A stretch of 64,000 bases of DNA from Gnetum montanum. Lineage: Eukaryota > Streptophyta > Gnetopsida > Gnetales > Gnetaceae. The position numbers and the translations under genes are program-made. Positions 19,983 to 31,554 of the stretch are shown here, in pieces (position 1 is the stretch's first letter; every line of letters begins with the position of its first letter). The stretch spans positions 389-64,388 of the forward strand of contig MNCI01000606.1 of assembly GCA_015680685.1 (NCBI GenBank), in the 5' to 3' direction. A model generated the notes under the pieces. That model had not been told where the DNA came from. It saw only the letters and a program-made list of their open reading frames with translations, and did no database searches.

Positions 19983-21700
19983 TGAAACACCATCAAATTT
20001 GGGAGACAACTTCTCGACTGCAAATTTGTCTAAGTGTCAACATGAGGCAAAACTTTTTTTAGCTACTAGGAGTATGCTCTCCACTACTCTAGAACATACT
20101 TAGTTAGTGGGGAAGTGTAGTCAACTCCAAAGATTGACTGTTTGCAATTTTTCCTAAGTGTCATCATGAAGCAATAAGTTGCAAATTTTTCTATGTGTTA
20201 GGACTACACTCTCCACTACTTGAGAGCCTAGTCAGCTCAGTAGAGAGCATAGTCAACACCAAGGGCCAATGTTGCAAATTTTTCTAAGTGTCAAGCCAGT
20301 AGCTATAGATTTTTCTAAGTGCCAAGACTACACTCTCCATTACATTGAAGCATAGTCAAGCGTAGTTGGCATGGAAGAAATAGTTTGGTAGAAATTTTTT
20401 CTAAGTGTTGAGACTATGATCTTCAATAGACTAGAGCTTAGTCAAGTATAGCCAATTTTAAGTCAAATTTTGCAAAAAATTTTCAAGTGCTAGGACTATG
20501 CTTGACCCTAGTTGGGAGCATAGTTAGCCTCCCCATGGAGAGTGTAGTTAGCACATAGCCATGTTTTGTGAAACTTTGTGTAAGTGTTGGACTACACTCT
20601 CCTCTAGTCCAGAGTATAGTTAAGCATAGTAAGCTAGAATAGCTTCCAATGACCTCCACAACGTAGCACTGGCATTCAGCTCAGCTCCAACACACCTACA
20701 GCAAGTGTAGTTAGCAAAAATGCATCTTTGTTGTACTCCTTTTTATTCTCAAATTGTAACTATGCTTGACCCCATTCGAGATAGTGGATAACGTAGTCCT
20801 AGAGCATAGTCTCCAAATTTGTATTTTTCATATTTTTTAGGTACATTGTGGTCTTTTTTGGCTCATGAAAATGTATTTGTTAGTGTAGTCATAGTTTGGC
20901 AATCTCACAGAGTCCATTGAAGCATAGAAGAGCATAACGCCACTTACTTTAGTGGAGAGCGTAGTTGGGTGTAGCGTAGTCTCAACCATCCTACTACCAT
21001 GTGGCAACTGATCCACATTCCATGGGAACCCTAGGCCTATAAATATCCTAGCCCTCAATGTTTTAGGGGTTTGCAAATTTGAATGTCGATATTCTGGGCA
21101 TTTGGCATTTTTGAAGCACATTTGGCATTTCTGGCAAGGAAAGGCATCCGCACACCACCATAGCTCATCGTAGACCACCACAGTCCACTACACATCATGG
21201 TAGCCAACCAGCAGGCATAGACACCATGGAAAAATGTTAGTCTTTTGGCTAGACACCCTTAAGACTATGATTATGCTCTCCACTATGCTTACTGTACACC
21301 ACATACCTTCTCACCCCTTTTGAGGTTAACTATGCTCAACCTCATTTAGGGTGGTGCCGCTTTCTCTCTCACTCTCTCCCCTCTACATTTTCATCATTTT
21401 TACTTGCATTTTGGCATCTTACTTGTATTTTTGGCTATTTTAATGCACCATTGCACATTGACACCTTTTTTTTGTAGTGAAAACCTTGACTATGCTCACC
21501 CCTATTGACATCATGAAAATCGTGCAAACACTTAACACCATTTGGCATTGCATTCCGTAAGTCCCCATTCAATTAATAAGATTGTTATGGGCACCCTATC
21601 TCCACCTCTAGTAGGCCCTCATGCAAATTTGGGGTTAAATATGTGCACCTGCAAACCTCTTAGTGTTCCATTCCAACTACCAATGTTTTCAGTCACTACA
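19983..21700 (+). repeat. 3' LTR of the Tat/Ogre-like element
   Basis: It starts TGAAACACCATCAAATTTGG right after the polypurine tract and ends CAGTCACTA(CA). It is alignable with 2703-4360 along its length but with many transitions, several reading TG where the other has CA. It contains the same series of ACTATGCTCTCCACT...GAGAGCATAGT inverted pairs (20070-20640), the ATTTGGCATTTTTGAAGC block, and a better-kept TATA box. Confidence 0.85.
21037..21046 (+). promoter_or_regulatory. TATA box of the 3' LTR
   Basis: CTATAAATAT in the context AGGCCTATAAATATCCTAGCC about two thirds of the way through the LTR, the normal place for the retroelement promoter. The 5' copy has the mutated CTATAATTAC at the matching place. 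Confidence 0.55.
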
Positions 21701-22442
21701 AACATCATAACATATTCCCAAAAATATATAGTGAAGCAAGAGAATCAATTGTTTAGCACCAAGTTTCATGAATAGTTTTCCCTAATTTGTCAAGAACTGA
21801 TCCAAATCCTCCAAGTAATATTCAACCTTGAAGCATGAAGTGAAGTGTGAATGTTGAAGAGCAAGTAACCTATCTCTAAAATAATAATTCATTAGTAGTA
21901 CATGGTTCTTTTAATAGTTAAATATTCTCCATCTTGGTAACTATCAGAAAAAGAGAGGATATTTGTATAATAATAAGAATATAGCAATTTCCAACATGAA
22001 ATTAGCCATGTCAAATACCAAATTTTTCATTGCAAGGTAAACTATTCAATGGATGATTCAATCAAAGGACATCAACAATAGAATATTAGAGCTATGAGAG
22101 AAATATGCATTTTTTGCTTTTTGTATAAGGTAATACAGCAAACACAACCATTCAAGATTTTTCGTTTCCAAAAAAAAAAACAACTCTTGAAGTACTTTTC
22201 TTTCTCATTGTGGTTCTTGGCCAAAGTCTCCAAAGGCTACCCCTACATTGGTGGTTCTTCGGCCTTTAAGATGGACATGAAAATATCACAAAAACACTAT
22301 AACTGTAGGTCAACATTAAGCTTAATTTTGGAGATTTAGGTCTTCAACCAATAATATCGATAGAATTTTTATAGGTTTATCTTATCTTATAAATGACCAA
22401 AACATCCCAAAGATTATGAGCATAGAAACAAATCATCACAAG
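21701..22442 (-). other. Internal segment of the copia-like element between two nested insertions
   Basis: AT-rich sequence lying between the right end of the Tat/Ogre-like element and the left LTR of the gag-only element. By position it is internal sequence of the copia-like element, resuming after 2702 and continuing at 29514. I see no conserved coding frame. The short frame at 22094-22339 has no recognisable motif. Confidence 0.4.
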
Positions 22443-23469
22443 TGATGAAGCATCGGTTGGCTATGTTGATAGGATTGCATTAACATAGCCACTTCCATGT
22501 AGCTACTTCCACATAGCTACTTTGATGCAACCACATCAACACAATGGCTTTGAGGTAGCTGCTTCAATGTAGCTACTTTAATGAAACTACCTTAATGAAT
22601 CTACTTCAACATAGTCACTTCAAATTAGCTATGTTGATGTAGCTACATTGACACAACCTCATCGATGTATGCAATGTCGCATCAACATGACCCTGTTGAT
22701 GTAGCATCTATTTTTGCCTATTAATAAACATGCTCCTACCTTGCATTATCATTTTTTTGTTAATAGAGTAGTTGAACTCTTACAATTTTATTCTATAGTC
22801 TTAGAGAATAGTCAATGATTACCCATAGTATGGATCTAAGTCAATTGTACAGTATCTTATTCAAGGGGCAATGTACCTAGAGACATTTCATGAATGAAAA
22901 TAAAATCAAGAATGATTCTTATTTATTGCAACACTTTGACTTAGATTAGATTTACTTTCCATGCAATTTATGTTTCATGTACTTAATCTTGATGTTTCCA
23001 TGCATATTAATGAATTGGTGGAATGAGCATGACCAATTTCAATTATAAACACATATTCTCTTGATAATCCAAGTAATGTTACTGCTTGGTTCACCTAGTA
23101 GTGTAGTGCTTGGTAATCCCAATCATGGATATGTGGGTTTAAGACATATATAACAAGTTAGGAAAAACACTCATCACCCATATGCTAGTTTAAACTTTAC
23201 TTTCCATTATTAATAAGATTAAATAATTAACTTCTTTATTATCATTATGAGTAGCATAAGACCAAAACAACATCAATAATCATATACCTCACTTTGGACT
23301 AAACCATATGTGATAAAGTTACCACTAGTCTAAGTGGGAAGATAGAAAATTGTGATTAATGCTTAACAATCTAGATGCACAACTAGTTCCATCCATGGAA
23401 TTTGACTAGATCATGTCTGAATGCTTGTGATTTGTATGGTTGGGCATAGGGGGTACTTGCTGGTCATTG
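22443..23469 (+). repeat. 5' LTR of the gag-only element
   Basis: Starts TGATGAAGCATCGGTTGGC and ends at GGTCATTG one base before the primer-binding site; relatives end GCTCATCA, so the ends form an inverted repeat TGATGA/TCATCA. It matches 28500-29513. The first 280 bp are an array of words like ATGTAGCTACTTCAATG, followed by a TATA-like CTATTAATAAACATG (22718) and a region shared with the LTRs at 36490 and 38509. Confidence 0.85.
22460..22720. repeat. Short-word array TAGCTACTTCAATG in the U3 of the LTR
   Basis: Repeated words TAGCTACTTC, CAACCACATC and TGTTGATGTAGC, some complementary to one another, occur every 15-25 bp. The right LTR has the matching array at 28510-28780. It lies upstream of the TATA-like site. 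Confidence 0.65.
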
Positions 23470-23470
23470 T

Positions 23471-23489
23471 TGGTGTCATTGCCAAAAGT
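23471..23489 (+). promoter_or_regulatory. Primer-binding site, tRNA-Asp type with CpG decay
   Basis: TGGTGTCATTGCCAAAAG starts one base after the LTR. It equals the TGGCGCCGTTGCCGGGG site known from Athila and Tat elements after C-to-T and G-to-A change at CpG/CCG positions. The copies at 39340 (TGGTGTCATTATCGAGGAT) and 36488 (minus, TGGTGTCATTGCTAGGAA) have the same replacements. Confidence 0.7.
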
Positions 23490-23592
23490 GGTGCTAGTTA
23501 TATAGATTAGTTGTATCATAAATGATTGCTATTAAGGTGTTGATTTATTTTTCATGAACTATTAATATTTTAAAGTCACAAACATTAAAATA

Positions 23593-24620
23593 ATGCCTTA
23601 TTCACATAGGATCAAGTATGATGAGAGCATTCATAGGAGAAATGATAGGTTTTATACTGAAGAGAATTGGAGTGAACGACCTTAAGCAGGGATTTCATAT
23701 GCTCATTTCCACCTTGACTATACACAATGACTATGTTTTCTTGGTATAGACAATTCTAGAGGAGATGGTATAAGTCCTAGATCAAGGAGAGCCTCAAGGC
23801 CTAGGACCTCCTTTAAACCTAGAAATGATAGATCAAGGGATCATGAGGAAAGATATAGGAGCCATGGTGATTCTCCTAGTTCACCATCTTCTACTTCTCC
23901 TTCAACATCTAGTTTTGAAGAAGATGAATGTAGGTATAGAGATAGAGCTCCACTATGGGGTAACAATAAAGATTGAAATGAAACCCAAGGGTCAAACCAA
24001 AGACATCAAAATGAGCATAGACAAGATCATCACAATAAGATGAATAGAAATTTAGATTATCACCATGATGTGTCTAGTACAAATGAATACTTGTTGGCTA
24101 CTAAGGACTTGATATAGATTAGGGAGGCAATTCAAATATCCCAAAGGCAACAAAAGAAAAAATGCATGAAACATCTTGACATGAACAATAATATTAAATT
24201 TAGGGGAGGTTATAATTCTAATCCACAACATCACTTACAAGTCTTCAATGATGCTTGTGCCTTGCAAAATATCAAAAATAAGTGGCAAAAGCTTAAGCTC
24301 TTCCCCAATACACTCATAGAAGAAGCTGAAAGTTGGTATAGATTATTGGAACTAGATTCAATCCAACAATGGTTCGTGATGCTAGAGCTCTTTAACAAAA
24401 AATACTAAACCTATGCTAGAGTGTCCAACCTGAGAAAACAAATCTAAGGATGAAAGTAAGAAAATCATGAATCCCTTGGATGTGGCCTTGGATAGATACT
24501 ATTCTCTACTACATAGATGTCCAGGCCATGACTTCTCTTAAAAAGAGCAACTTTTCCACCTCATAGATGGGCTTCATAATCAAATGAGAGAGACCCTTGG
24601 GATTTATGTCCAAGGTCGAT
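23593..24620 (+). pseudogene. gag: gag of the gag-only Athila-like element (degenerate)
   Basis: One frame from ATG 23593 (MPYSHRIKYDE) to beyond 24411. First comes an Arg/Ser-rich part (SPRSRRASRPRTSFKP, SPSSPSSTSPSTSSFEEDE, about residues 70-120), then the Gag core: FRGGYNSNPQHHLQVFNDAC (24193), KLFPNTLIEEAESWYRLLEL (24293), MLELFNKKY (24378), VSNLRKQI (24419). There are four or five stops. The same protein is encoded by the split gag at 36012-36360/668-1271 and by 40450-41110, so these belong to one family. Gag would form the particle. Confidence 0.8.
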
Positions 24621-26330
24621 TATACAAATTAAAAGCTGATTAGAATAAAAGGCTAATCAAGTAGGTGGTGAAAGAAAAATGAGAAAACAAGAGAATGTAG
24701 AGGAATATAACTGGGATCCAACTCTCCAAAAGAAGAGGATCCATATCTATGATGAGGAAAAAGAGGAAGCTCTTGATGAGATGATTTCACAACAAACCTT
24801 GTCAATAAAAAAATTCTATCAATGAGCTTGAAGTAAGGCTAGGTAAGATGTGGGAGTTAATAAATGACAAAGTTACAACTTACATAAAAATTATAGAGGA
24901 GACAGTAACACAAAACAAATCAAGTGATTGAAATAAGAGGAGGACAAAGAACCAAGAAATAGGTAGGAATACTTATAAAAAAAGGAAAAATAACTATAGT
25001 AGAAGAGGCTATAGAGTCAACTATAGAAGAGGATGATGGATGTGACATCTACCTATATGACCATCCAAAGGGCTATTACCTAGTTATGTTACATCTACAT
25101 GAGTATGGGGCCTTTGCTTTGAATCCCAAGTTTGTACAAAAGCAAATTCTTAGGAAATTACCTTATTCATAAGGTAATTATAGAAAGTTCTACAACCAAC
25201 TGTACTATCATGATGGAACTTCTTATCAGCCTCAAAACTAATATCAACTATAGTGGAAAAATCCATAGTCATAGGGGAGGCCATCATCAAACCAGCACTA
25301 CCCTTCCTGCCAATTAGACCCATATGGATATTATGTTCAACAACCTATTTTCCAAACTAGTTCTACTTCCTCTACCTCAAATCACTACTACCATTCTCTT
25401 GAATATCATCAACCTATAACATCACCACCTCATGCCTCTCACCCTTCGTCATATTCTCAATATTCTCATAATTCCATCCATCACATGCCATCACCAATAA
25501 CACAAGACAGTTTGGCACCATAGTATCAATGGAAAAATTCCACTTTTGCTATGAACATACATAGAAATGATAATGCTAGTAGGTCTTAACCATAACATCA
25601 AAAACATCCTTTCTTTAGGATAGTTCCCACGCATAAGTACAAAACTTGTAGACCTAGTAGCACATCAAAACTAGCACAAGGCTAATCTGGTGCAACACTC
25701 TCCCTCTTTGAAACAGTGTCTCCTAATCACATTCAAAAGCCAACAACCATCACCACTCCAACATAGGATGGAAATACTGAGCCCATCACTATGAAGAGAA
25801 AAAAACCTTTACTAATAATCATAAAAGGTATAGTTGTGGGCTAGAAGTTCAAAATATTAGCACAAATCCTATACCAATCCATTAAAAAGTTAAGGAAAAA
25901 GTGTGTGAGTGAAAATAAGTCTACAAAGTAGCTACTAAGCCAAAAGATATCTAGTGACTTGAAAATGAGAATATAGAACTATTTTAAAGATGCATGAAAA
26001 TAACTAACCTGCTTATTAGTTCTAGAATTAAGAAAATGGACCAAATAGAGGACTTAGACCCATATATCCTACATTCTGATTATACACCAAAAAAGGATAT
26101 TAAACATGAAGACCTAGGAATAAAAATAGAAAATCAAGAAGAAGAAGCAAACATATTTGGACCCCAAAAAAATAGAAATACCTTCAAGTCTAGATGAGGA
26201 TATGTCTCTGAATGATTCTAATGAGACTATCATTAATGTTAGATGTGCTACCACATGATTAATTTAATCAATAATGGTGATAGATGGAAAAATGATGGTG
26301 TATAACTAGGGGATTGTGTGGTCCATCTAA
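24621..26330 (+). pseudogene. Post-gag linker of the gag-only element, decayed
   Basis: Fragments match the other family member: YNWDPTLQKKRIHIYDEEKE (24705) and a Cys-containing phrase CDIYLYDHPKGYYLVMLHLHE (25040-25105) equal to one at 41387-41450. A Pro/Ser/Tyr-rich part (QYSHNSIHHMPS) follows at 25450. An acidic, Lys-rich frame at 25994-26197 (KKDIKHEDLGIKIENQEEEA) has no recognised domain. No protease motif is visible. Confidence 0.5.
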
Positions 26331-26937
26331 ATATACAACCATAAGATTAGTTATGAGGAAGATGCTCCATCTTGGTTTAGGAACTAGTAAGTGTTTTTCA
26401 CCTTTTTTCATTTACAATTTTTTATCATTTTCCTATTTCTTCCAAAATTTTCTAATTCTTCATATGTTTTCCATTTCTTAATATTTTTCTCTTTTCTTAA
26501 GTCATTTTCTTTATGTTTATGCATGTTTTTTTAATTTTTTTGTTAATAATATTGCCAGTCATGATGCAAAAGTTAATGCTATGTGTTTGGTTTTTGTTCT
26601 ATGCTATTAAGATGATTAGGTAAAAATTGTATAAAGCAGTGAGACCACCTTATCCATCTCTCTAATTCTTTGAATAAAAGGTCTTTATCATAGAAACAGT
26701 TTTTTTCTTTCATGAAACTAAACTTAATCAATGATCATTGTACCTTGAAGAAAGAGGAAATGACCAAGTGGGAATGGTAAGGATGTGACCTCAAGGGGAT
26801 TTCTTGGATTCTCTTCTTGTCTTCTTTCATGTGGTTTATGACTCCTTGAGGAATGTATCATCACTTATTTGTCAACCAATAAATAGGAAGCTATGTCTTT
26901 ACATGGTGTGGTTTCCATTCTAAAAAAATTTAAAATT

Positions 26938-26969
<32 letters not shown>

Positions 26970-28499
26970 AGAAAACAAGAATGAAAATTCAGAGCACATC
27001 ACTTAGACACAATAATTAGTGACAAGTACTAGTTATGGGGTTGAAAAGACATGTTACCCATGCCTAAAGGCACCCCTCTAACTAAGGCCCTTCTTTCTTT
27101 CGTTTCTTTTCTTTTCTTTTTGAAGTGATGATTGTTCTTTGAGGTGGTTGTGGATTCATTGTGGTAGGTAGGAGGAAACACATCGATGCGAGGTCACTAT
27201 TAATGGTATGAACTTGGTCTAAACTTGAACGAATAGGTATGTTGATCACTTTAATCACATTTTTCATAAGAACCTATTGGGAACATGGTCAAGTACCTTA
27301 CATCTTGATCTCTGCAATCCCTTTTGATCCCATTATTCACCTCACTACTACATGTGATTATGAGCCTTTTGGTTTTATGTAGTATAGTGCAACATCCAAA
27401 CCATGATAGTTGTGTGTTGTTTGGAACAAAGAAATTATCTACATTTAACTTCTAGGGTGCCCATAGACATCTATAGAAGTGGTTATGCAAGGGAATTATG
27501 GTAAGAGCCTACTTTGGTGAGGACCCACTTACATAACTTTTGTTGATCATGGCTTTGAAGTAACCTTCACATCTTCCAAAACATCAGTGACAATTTCTCT
27601 GAATTTATGCATGATTTTGGAACTACTTCTCATTTGTTTCATTAATTTGTCATACTTTTCTATTTCCATATCAATTAATATTTCTTGGCCATCTTATGAA
27701 TTAGAAATTTGGTTTTAATTAATTGAAAACTTGTGTGCTTTTGAGTTACGCTTATTAGTCATGGGGGCTAGGGATGTCCACTTTGCAATTTTTCTAACAT
27801 CCTATTTTCAAAAATTATGGTAAATACTAGTAATTGACCAAAATAAGATGAACAACTTGATGATTTTAGTTACCTCATATTCTTGGACATAGTACATTGT
27901 CATCACCTTGTGCTTAAATACAAACTAAGGGATTCAAAAAGGATTAATTATTAAGGAAAAATTTACCAAAACTAATGTGGATCCTTTGGTGACTGCAGGT
28001 GATGCTAAATGAAACACTTAAGGAAGAAGGTCTTTTTTCATGCACGAAAATGAAGCCAAGAGAGGTACAATAGAGGATATGCCCATGGACAAATTGTAGC
28101 ACATAGAATATTATAGCTCAAACATCACATTTTTACTAGATTCATGGGACGATGAGAAGAAATTTTAATCCATCCTTCAAGAATGTTCTCCATAACCAAA
28201 GAAGCATTAACATAAAAACCAAGGTTGGAAGTATATCACCATTAGTGGAAACAAGAAGAATAATCTTCAGTGGATTTTTGTAGACCTCTAAAAATTTTGT
28301 AATCTTCAATGTTTCTCTGGATTTTTTGGCACTTTGTCATCTTGTATGCATCCACTTGAATAAAATTTTGTAATGCAACACTTAGAGTCAATTAGTACTT
28401 AGTGTTAGTTAATAATCCCCTTACTTCCAATTTTTTGTAAAGGAAGCTCAGTCCTATCTTGTTAACTCGATGATGAGTTTTTACTTAGTCATAAGGGTA
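26331..28499 (+). other. 3' untranslated region of the gag-only element
   Basis: AT-rich, no coding frame. Blocks CAACCAATAAATAGGAAG...TTTACATGGTGTGG, an A-rich tract (26938-26975) and CATGTTACCCATGCCTAAAGG occur in the same order at 46370-46590, so this is the family's 3' region. It shows that the deletion removed everything between the post-gag linker and this point. Confidence 0.6.
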
Positions 28500-29513
28500 T
28501 GATGAAGCATCAATTGGCTATGTCAATGAGATTGCATCAACACAATTACTTAGACATTCCTAATTCGATACAACCACGTTGACACAACCACTTCAATGTA
28601 GTGGCTTCAAGGTAGCTACTTCAATGCAACTACCTTGACACAACTACATTGACACAATCACTTTGAAGCAACCACATTGATGCAATCACTTTGAAGCAGC
28701 TACGTCAATGCAACCTTGTTGACATGGCCCCATTGACACATGCAATGATGCATCGACATGGCCCCATTGATGCAGTGTCTATTTTCACCTATAAGTACAC
28801 ATGCTCCTACCATGTATTGGCATTCTCTCTTCAATAGACTAGTAGAACTCTTGTAGTCTTATTTCATAGTCTTAAAGAATAATTAGTTAGTGCCCATAGT
28901 GTAGATCTGAGTCACTTTTATGGTGTCTAATTTGAGTGTCAATGTACCTAGACACATTCCATGAATGGCAATAAGATCGAGATTTATTCTTATTCATTAT
29001 ACACTTTAACTTAGATTAGATTTACTTTCCATGCAATTTACATTTCATGTACTTAGTTAATATTTACATTTTAATGCATATTAATGAATTGGTAGAATGA
29101 GTGTGACCAATCTCAAGTGTAAACATGCATTTGCTTAGTAATTCTAGTAGCATTAGTGCTTGGTAATCCTATTAGTTAATTCATGTGTTTAGGACATGTA
29201 CGACAAGCTGGGAATGAACACTCATCGCCCATAGGCTATTTTAGACTTTACTTTTCATTGTTAATTATATTAAATAACTAATTTATTTATTATCATTAGG
29301 AGTAGCATAAGGCTAGAATAAAATCATATGCCTCACTTTGGACTAAATCATACATGATAAAGTTACCACTAGTCCAAGTGGAAAGACAACAAACTACGAT
29401 CAATGCTTAATGATCTAGATGCATAACTAGTTCCATCCACTGAATTTGACCAGATCATGTGTTAACACTTATGAGTCATATGGTTGGGTGTAGGGGGTAC
29501 CTATCGCTCATCA
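28500..29513 (+). repeat. 3' LTR of the gag-only element
   Basis: Starts TGATGAAGCATCAATTGGC and ends CGCTCATCA. Matches 22443-23469 over its length, including the TAGCTACTTCAATG array (28510-28780), a TATA-like CCTATAAGTACACATG (28788) and the TTGGACTAAATCATA block. Divergence between the two LTRs is considerable by eye. Confidence 0.85.
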
Positions 29514-29749
29514 ACAATAATTTTAGATTAAGCAAGATTGAATGCAAGATAAGTAATCAAACTAAAATTATTATAAGATTAAGATTCAAAGGAAATTGTT
29601 ACAAGTGCTATTATAAATCTTTGCAAAACCAATTATATCAATATCATGAATGTAAGAAATTCTCTAGACAATACATAGATAATTTTGGGCTTCTCATACA
29701 CTTTCCTTATTAACTATCAAGTAAAGAGATAGAAACTTACCTTGACTTA
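29514..29749 (-). other. Internal segment of the copia-like element downstream of its gag
   Basis: From about 29720 to 29830 the text TTACCTTGACTTACCTTACTTGC...AAGAGAAGATTAATGG matches 54960-55060 in the second copia-like element, which confirms that this is the copia-like element's own sequence resuming after the insertion at 22443-29513. No conserved frame is visible in the remainder. Confidence 0.55.
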
Positions 29750-31463
29750 CCTTACTTGCTAATAGAAAGAGAAGATTAATGGAAGTTGTGATGAGGTCCC
29801 CTATCATGAAGTACCTCCTCATCCTTAGGTTCTCTTTCATTAGATTGTGTATGTGATGTCTCTATTTGTTCATGTTCATTTGGATAGAACTTTTGATCAC
29901 TTTTTACATTATTTTCAAGACTCCACTTCCCTTCATTCTCACTTATTAGTACCTGCACAATTTCCTTACCAAAGCCTTTTTGATGAGACTAAGCATTATT
30001 CTTATTTTAATCATCATGAGTATAGTTAAAAGTTTTCGTACAACCATAATTTTTACACACAAATAAAGTATTATCCTCATCAAATATATCAAACCTTAAT
30101 ATGCTTGAGCTAGAGCTAGAATCTTCATGTTTTACTTCTTCTAAATTCTTTGGCTAATTTTCTATACTCCATTTCTTGAACCTTGCTATAATTCTTATTA
30201 AACGAGACTAGTGATTGAACATTAGCTTTTATGTCTAAGATCTCTTTGTTCATTTTATGATGAATAGCATCTAAATTAGAAAGTACTTGTTTCTTTGCCT
30301 TCCAAATAAAATGATGTAAAAGATAACTTTCTCCTTTAAATTCACTATACTTCTTGTCACACTTACCATCTTGTTTAGCCACATGTGAGGAATTTTCATT
30401 GGTAAGTGCATGGATATGAGTTGTGAATATTTGGAAAAATTGCATGCTTCTTCTTCACTTTGTTCACCATCATCCCAACTTGTATAAAAGTTTGTCTTTT
30501 TCTATTCCTCATCATTGGATCTATTCTTTGGCTATACCTTGCATCACTTGGATTGTTAGCAAATTCAAAGGTCATTTGACCTCTTCCTCCACAAATTCAA
30601 TGTTATATAAAAGAGAAATATAAGTTAGAAGCATTTAAAGAATTTTTACCTCTATCTCTAACTTTGAAATGATTAGGTCTTTACTGAGATGCTTCCTTGT
30701 TTCTTCTTATAAGTAAACATTGTAGTTTTCTAAAGAGAATGACAATCTCATCTTCACTGCCCTCATCATGCTTGTTTGAATCCTTCTCCTTGGAGGTAGT
30801 CTTTAGAGTAATAGGCCTTTCTTGGATTGCTCCTTCACTTATGAGATTCATTTCATACGGAATGAGAGTGCTTTGAAGCTCTTCAAATTTCAATGTTGAG
30901 AACTTTCTAATTTCTTCCATAGCAATGACCTTTGGTTTGAACTCCAGTTGTAGAGTTCTTATCATTTTGATGATGACATTGCCTTTAGGTAGATCCTTTC
31001 CTATTCCTTGAATAGCTACAATAAGATCATTATCTCTAGAGAAATAATCCTTTATCTTCTCACCTTCTCTAATTTTGATTTTATCATACTCACTTTGTAA
31101 AACTAATAATTTTGATTGTTGAACAATAAATGTTCCCTCATAAGTAGCTTCTTTAGTTTGTCAAATTTCTTTGGCTATTTTACATCCTTATACTCTATTA
31201 AATTCCAATTTATTCAATGCACAATATATACAATTTTTTGCTTTTGAATTAAACATAAAATTATCCATTTCCTCTTGTGTCCATTTGTTGCAAGGCTTGA
31301 TCATGCCAGTGGAGTTGTTAACAGGTGGAGCGTAGCCTTCAAGGATTGACTCCCACACTTCAAACTCCATGGATTCAAAGAACCCTTGCATTCTTGCTTT
31401 ATAATAGGCAAAGTCAAATATTTCAAACATGGATGGCTTTATGTAAGATGTGACCTCCATTAT
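29750..31463 (-). pseudogene. gag: UBN2-type gag of the copia-like element (degenerate)
   Basis: On the minus strand ATG at 31460 opens MEVTSYIKPSMFEIFDFAYY, then KARMQGFFESMEFEVWESIL (31400-31340) and ALNKLEFNRV. This is the opening of copia-type Gag (UBN2/DUF4219 family: a PP-x-F-x-G-x-NY-x-x-W opening, then an Arg/Met helix). It continues through LQSEYDKIKIREGEKIKDYF, LPKGNVIIKMIRTLQLEFKP, ISEGAIQERP and an acidic DEGSEDEI, then a CCHC-like CGGRGQMTFEF (about 30590-30560). The homologous gag at 55000-56853 keeps the zinc knuckle better. Several stops. No pol follows. Confidence 0.75.
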
Positions 31464-31499
31464 TCAATCTTAAACTTGATGATGATAGAGAAGATTATC

Positions 31500-31517
31500 G
31501 AGCTTTGATCTCACTTT
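31500..31517 (-). promoter_or_regulatory. Primer-binding-like site of the copia-like element (decayed)
   Basis: On the minus strand the LTR end GATCCA is followed by AAAG and then TGAGATCAAAGC. The related element has TGGTATTAGATCC at 56907, close to the TGGTATCAGAGCC initiator-Met tRNA site of copia elements, so this is probably a decayed version of that. Confidence 0.45.
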
Positions 31518-31554
31518 TGGATCATTGAACTTAGAAGGGGGGGGGGGGGATGAA
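31518..31554 (-). repeat. 5' LTR of the copia-like element, left fragment up to the gap
   Basis: TGGATCATTGAACTTAGAAG followed by a run of 13 G (31537-31549) and GATGAA, then the N gap. It equals the start (plus-strand view) of LTR copies A, C and D. The rest of this LTR is at 34911-36011, so the two fragments are separated by the gap and the UGT-bearing insertion. Confidence 0.7.

Larger units (their letters stand above)
2703..21700 (+). mobile_element. Tat/Ogre-like Ty3-gypsy retrotransposon, ~19 kb, with antisense passenger gene
   Basis: Order on the plus strand: 5' LTR (2703-4360), leader, gag (4800-6843), protease (about 7550-8166), a 7-kb spacer containing an antisense multi-exon gene (9182-12650), RT, RNase H, a second RNase H and integrase (15116-17880), two tandem-repeat blocks, polypurine tract, 3' LTR (19983-21700). 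Two RNase H domains, the great length and the insertion between protease and RT fit the Tat branch, especially Ogre. Flanks CAAAT (left) and CAAAC (right) may be the 5-bp target duplication with one change. All coding frames carry stops and the two LTRs differ visibly (about nine changes in the first 68 bases by eye), so this is an old copy. Confidence 0.85.
22443..29513 (+). mobile_element. Gag-only Athila-like gypsy derivative, ~7.1 kb (non-autonomous)
   Basis: LTRs at 22443-23469 and 28500-29513, a primer-binding site at 23471, gag at 23593-24620, then a linker (24620-26330) and a long 3' untranslated part whose text matches that of the larger element at 38509-47300 (26740-27200 against 46190-46700). 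Nothing like protease, RT, RNase H or integrase is present between, so pol has been deleted. Flanks ACAAG (left) and ACAAT (right) may be a 5-bp target duplication with one change. It would have needed enzymes from a full-length relative. Gag-only plant elements of this layout have been called TR-GAG. Confidence 0.8.
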
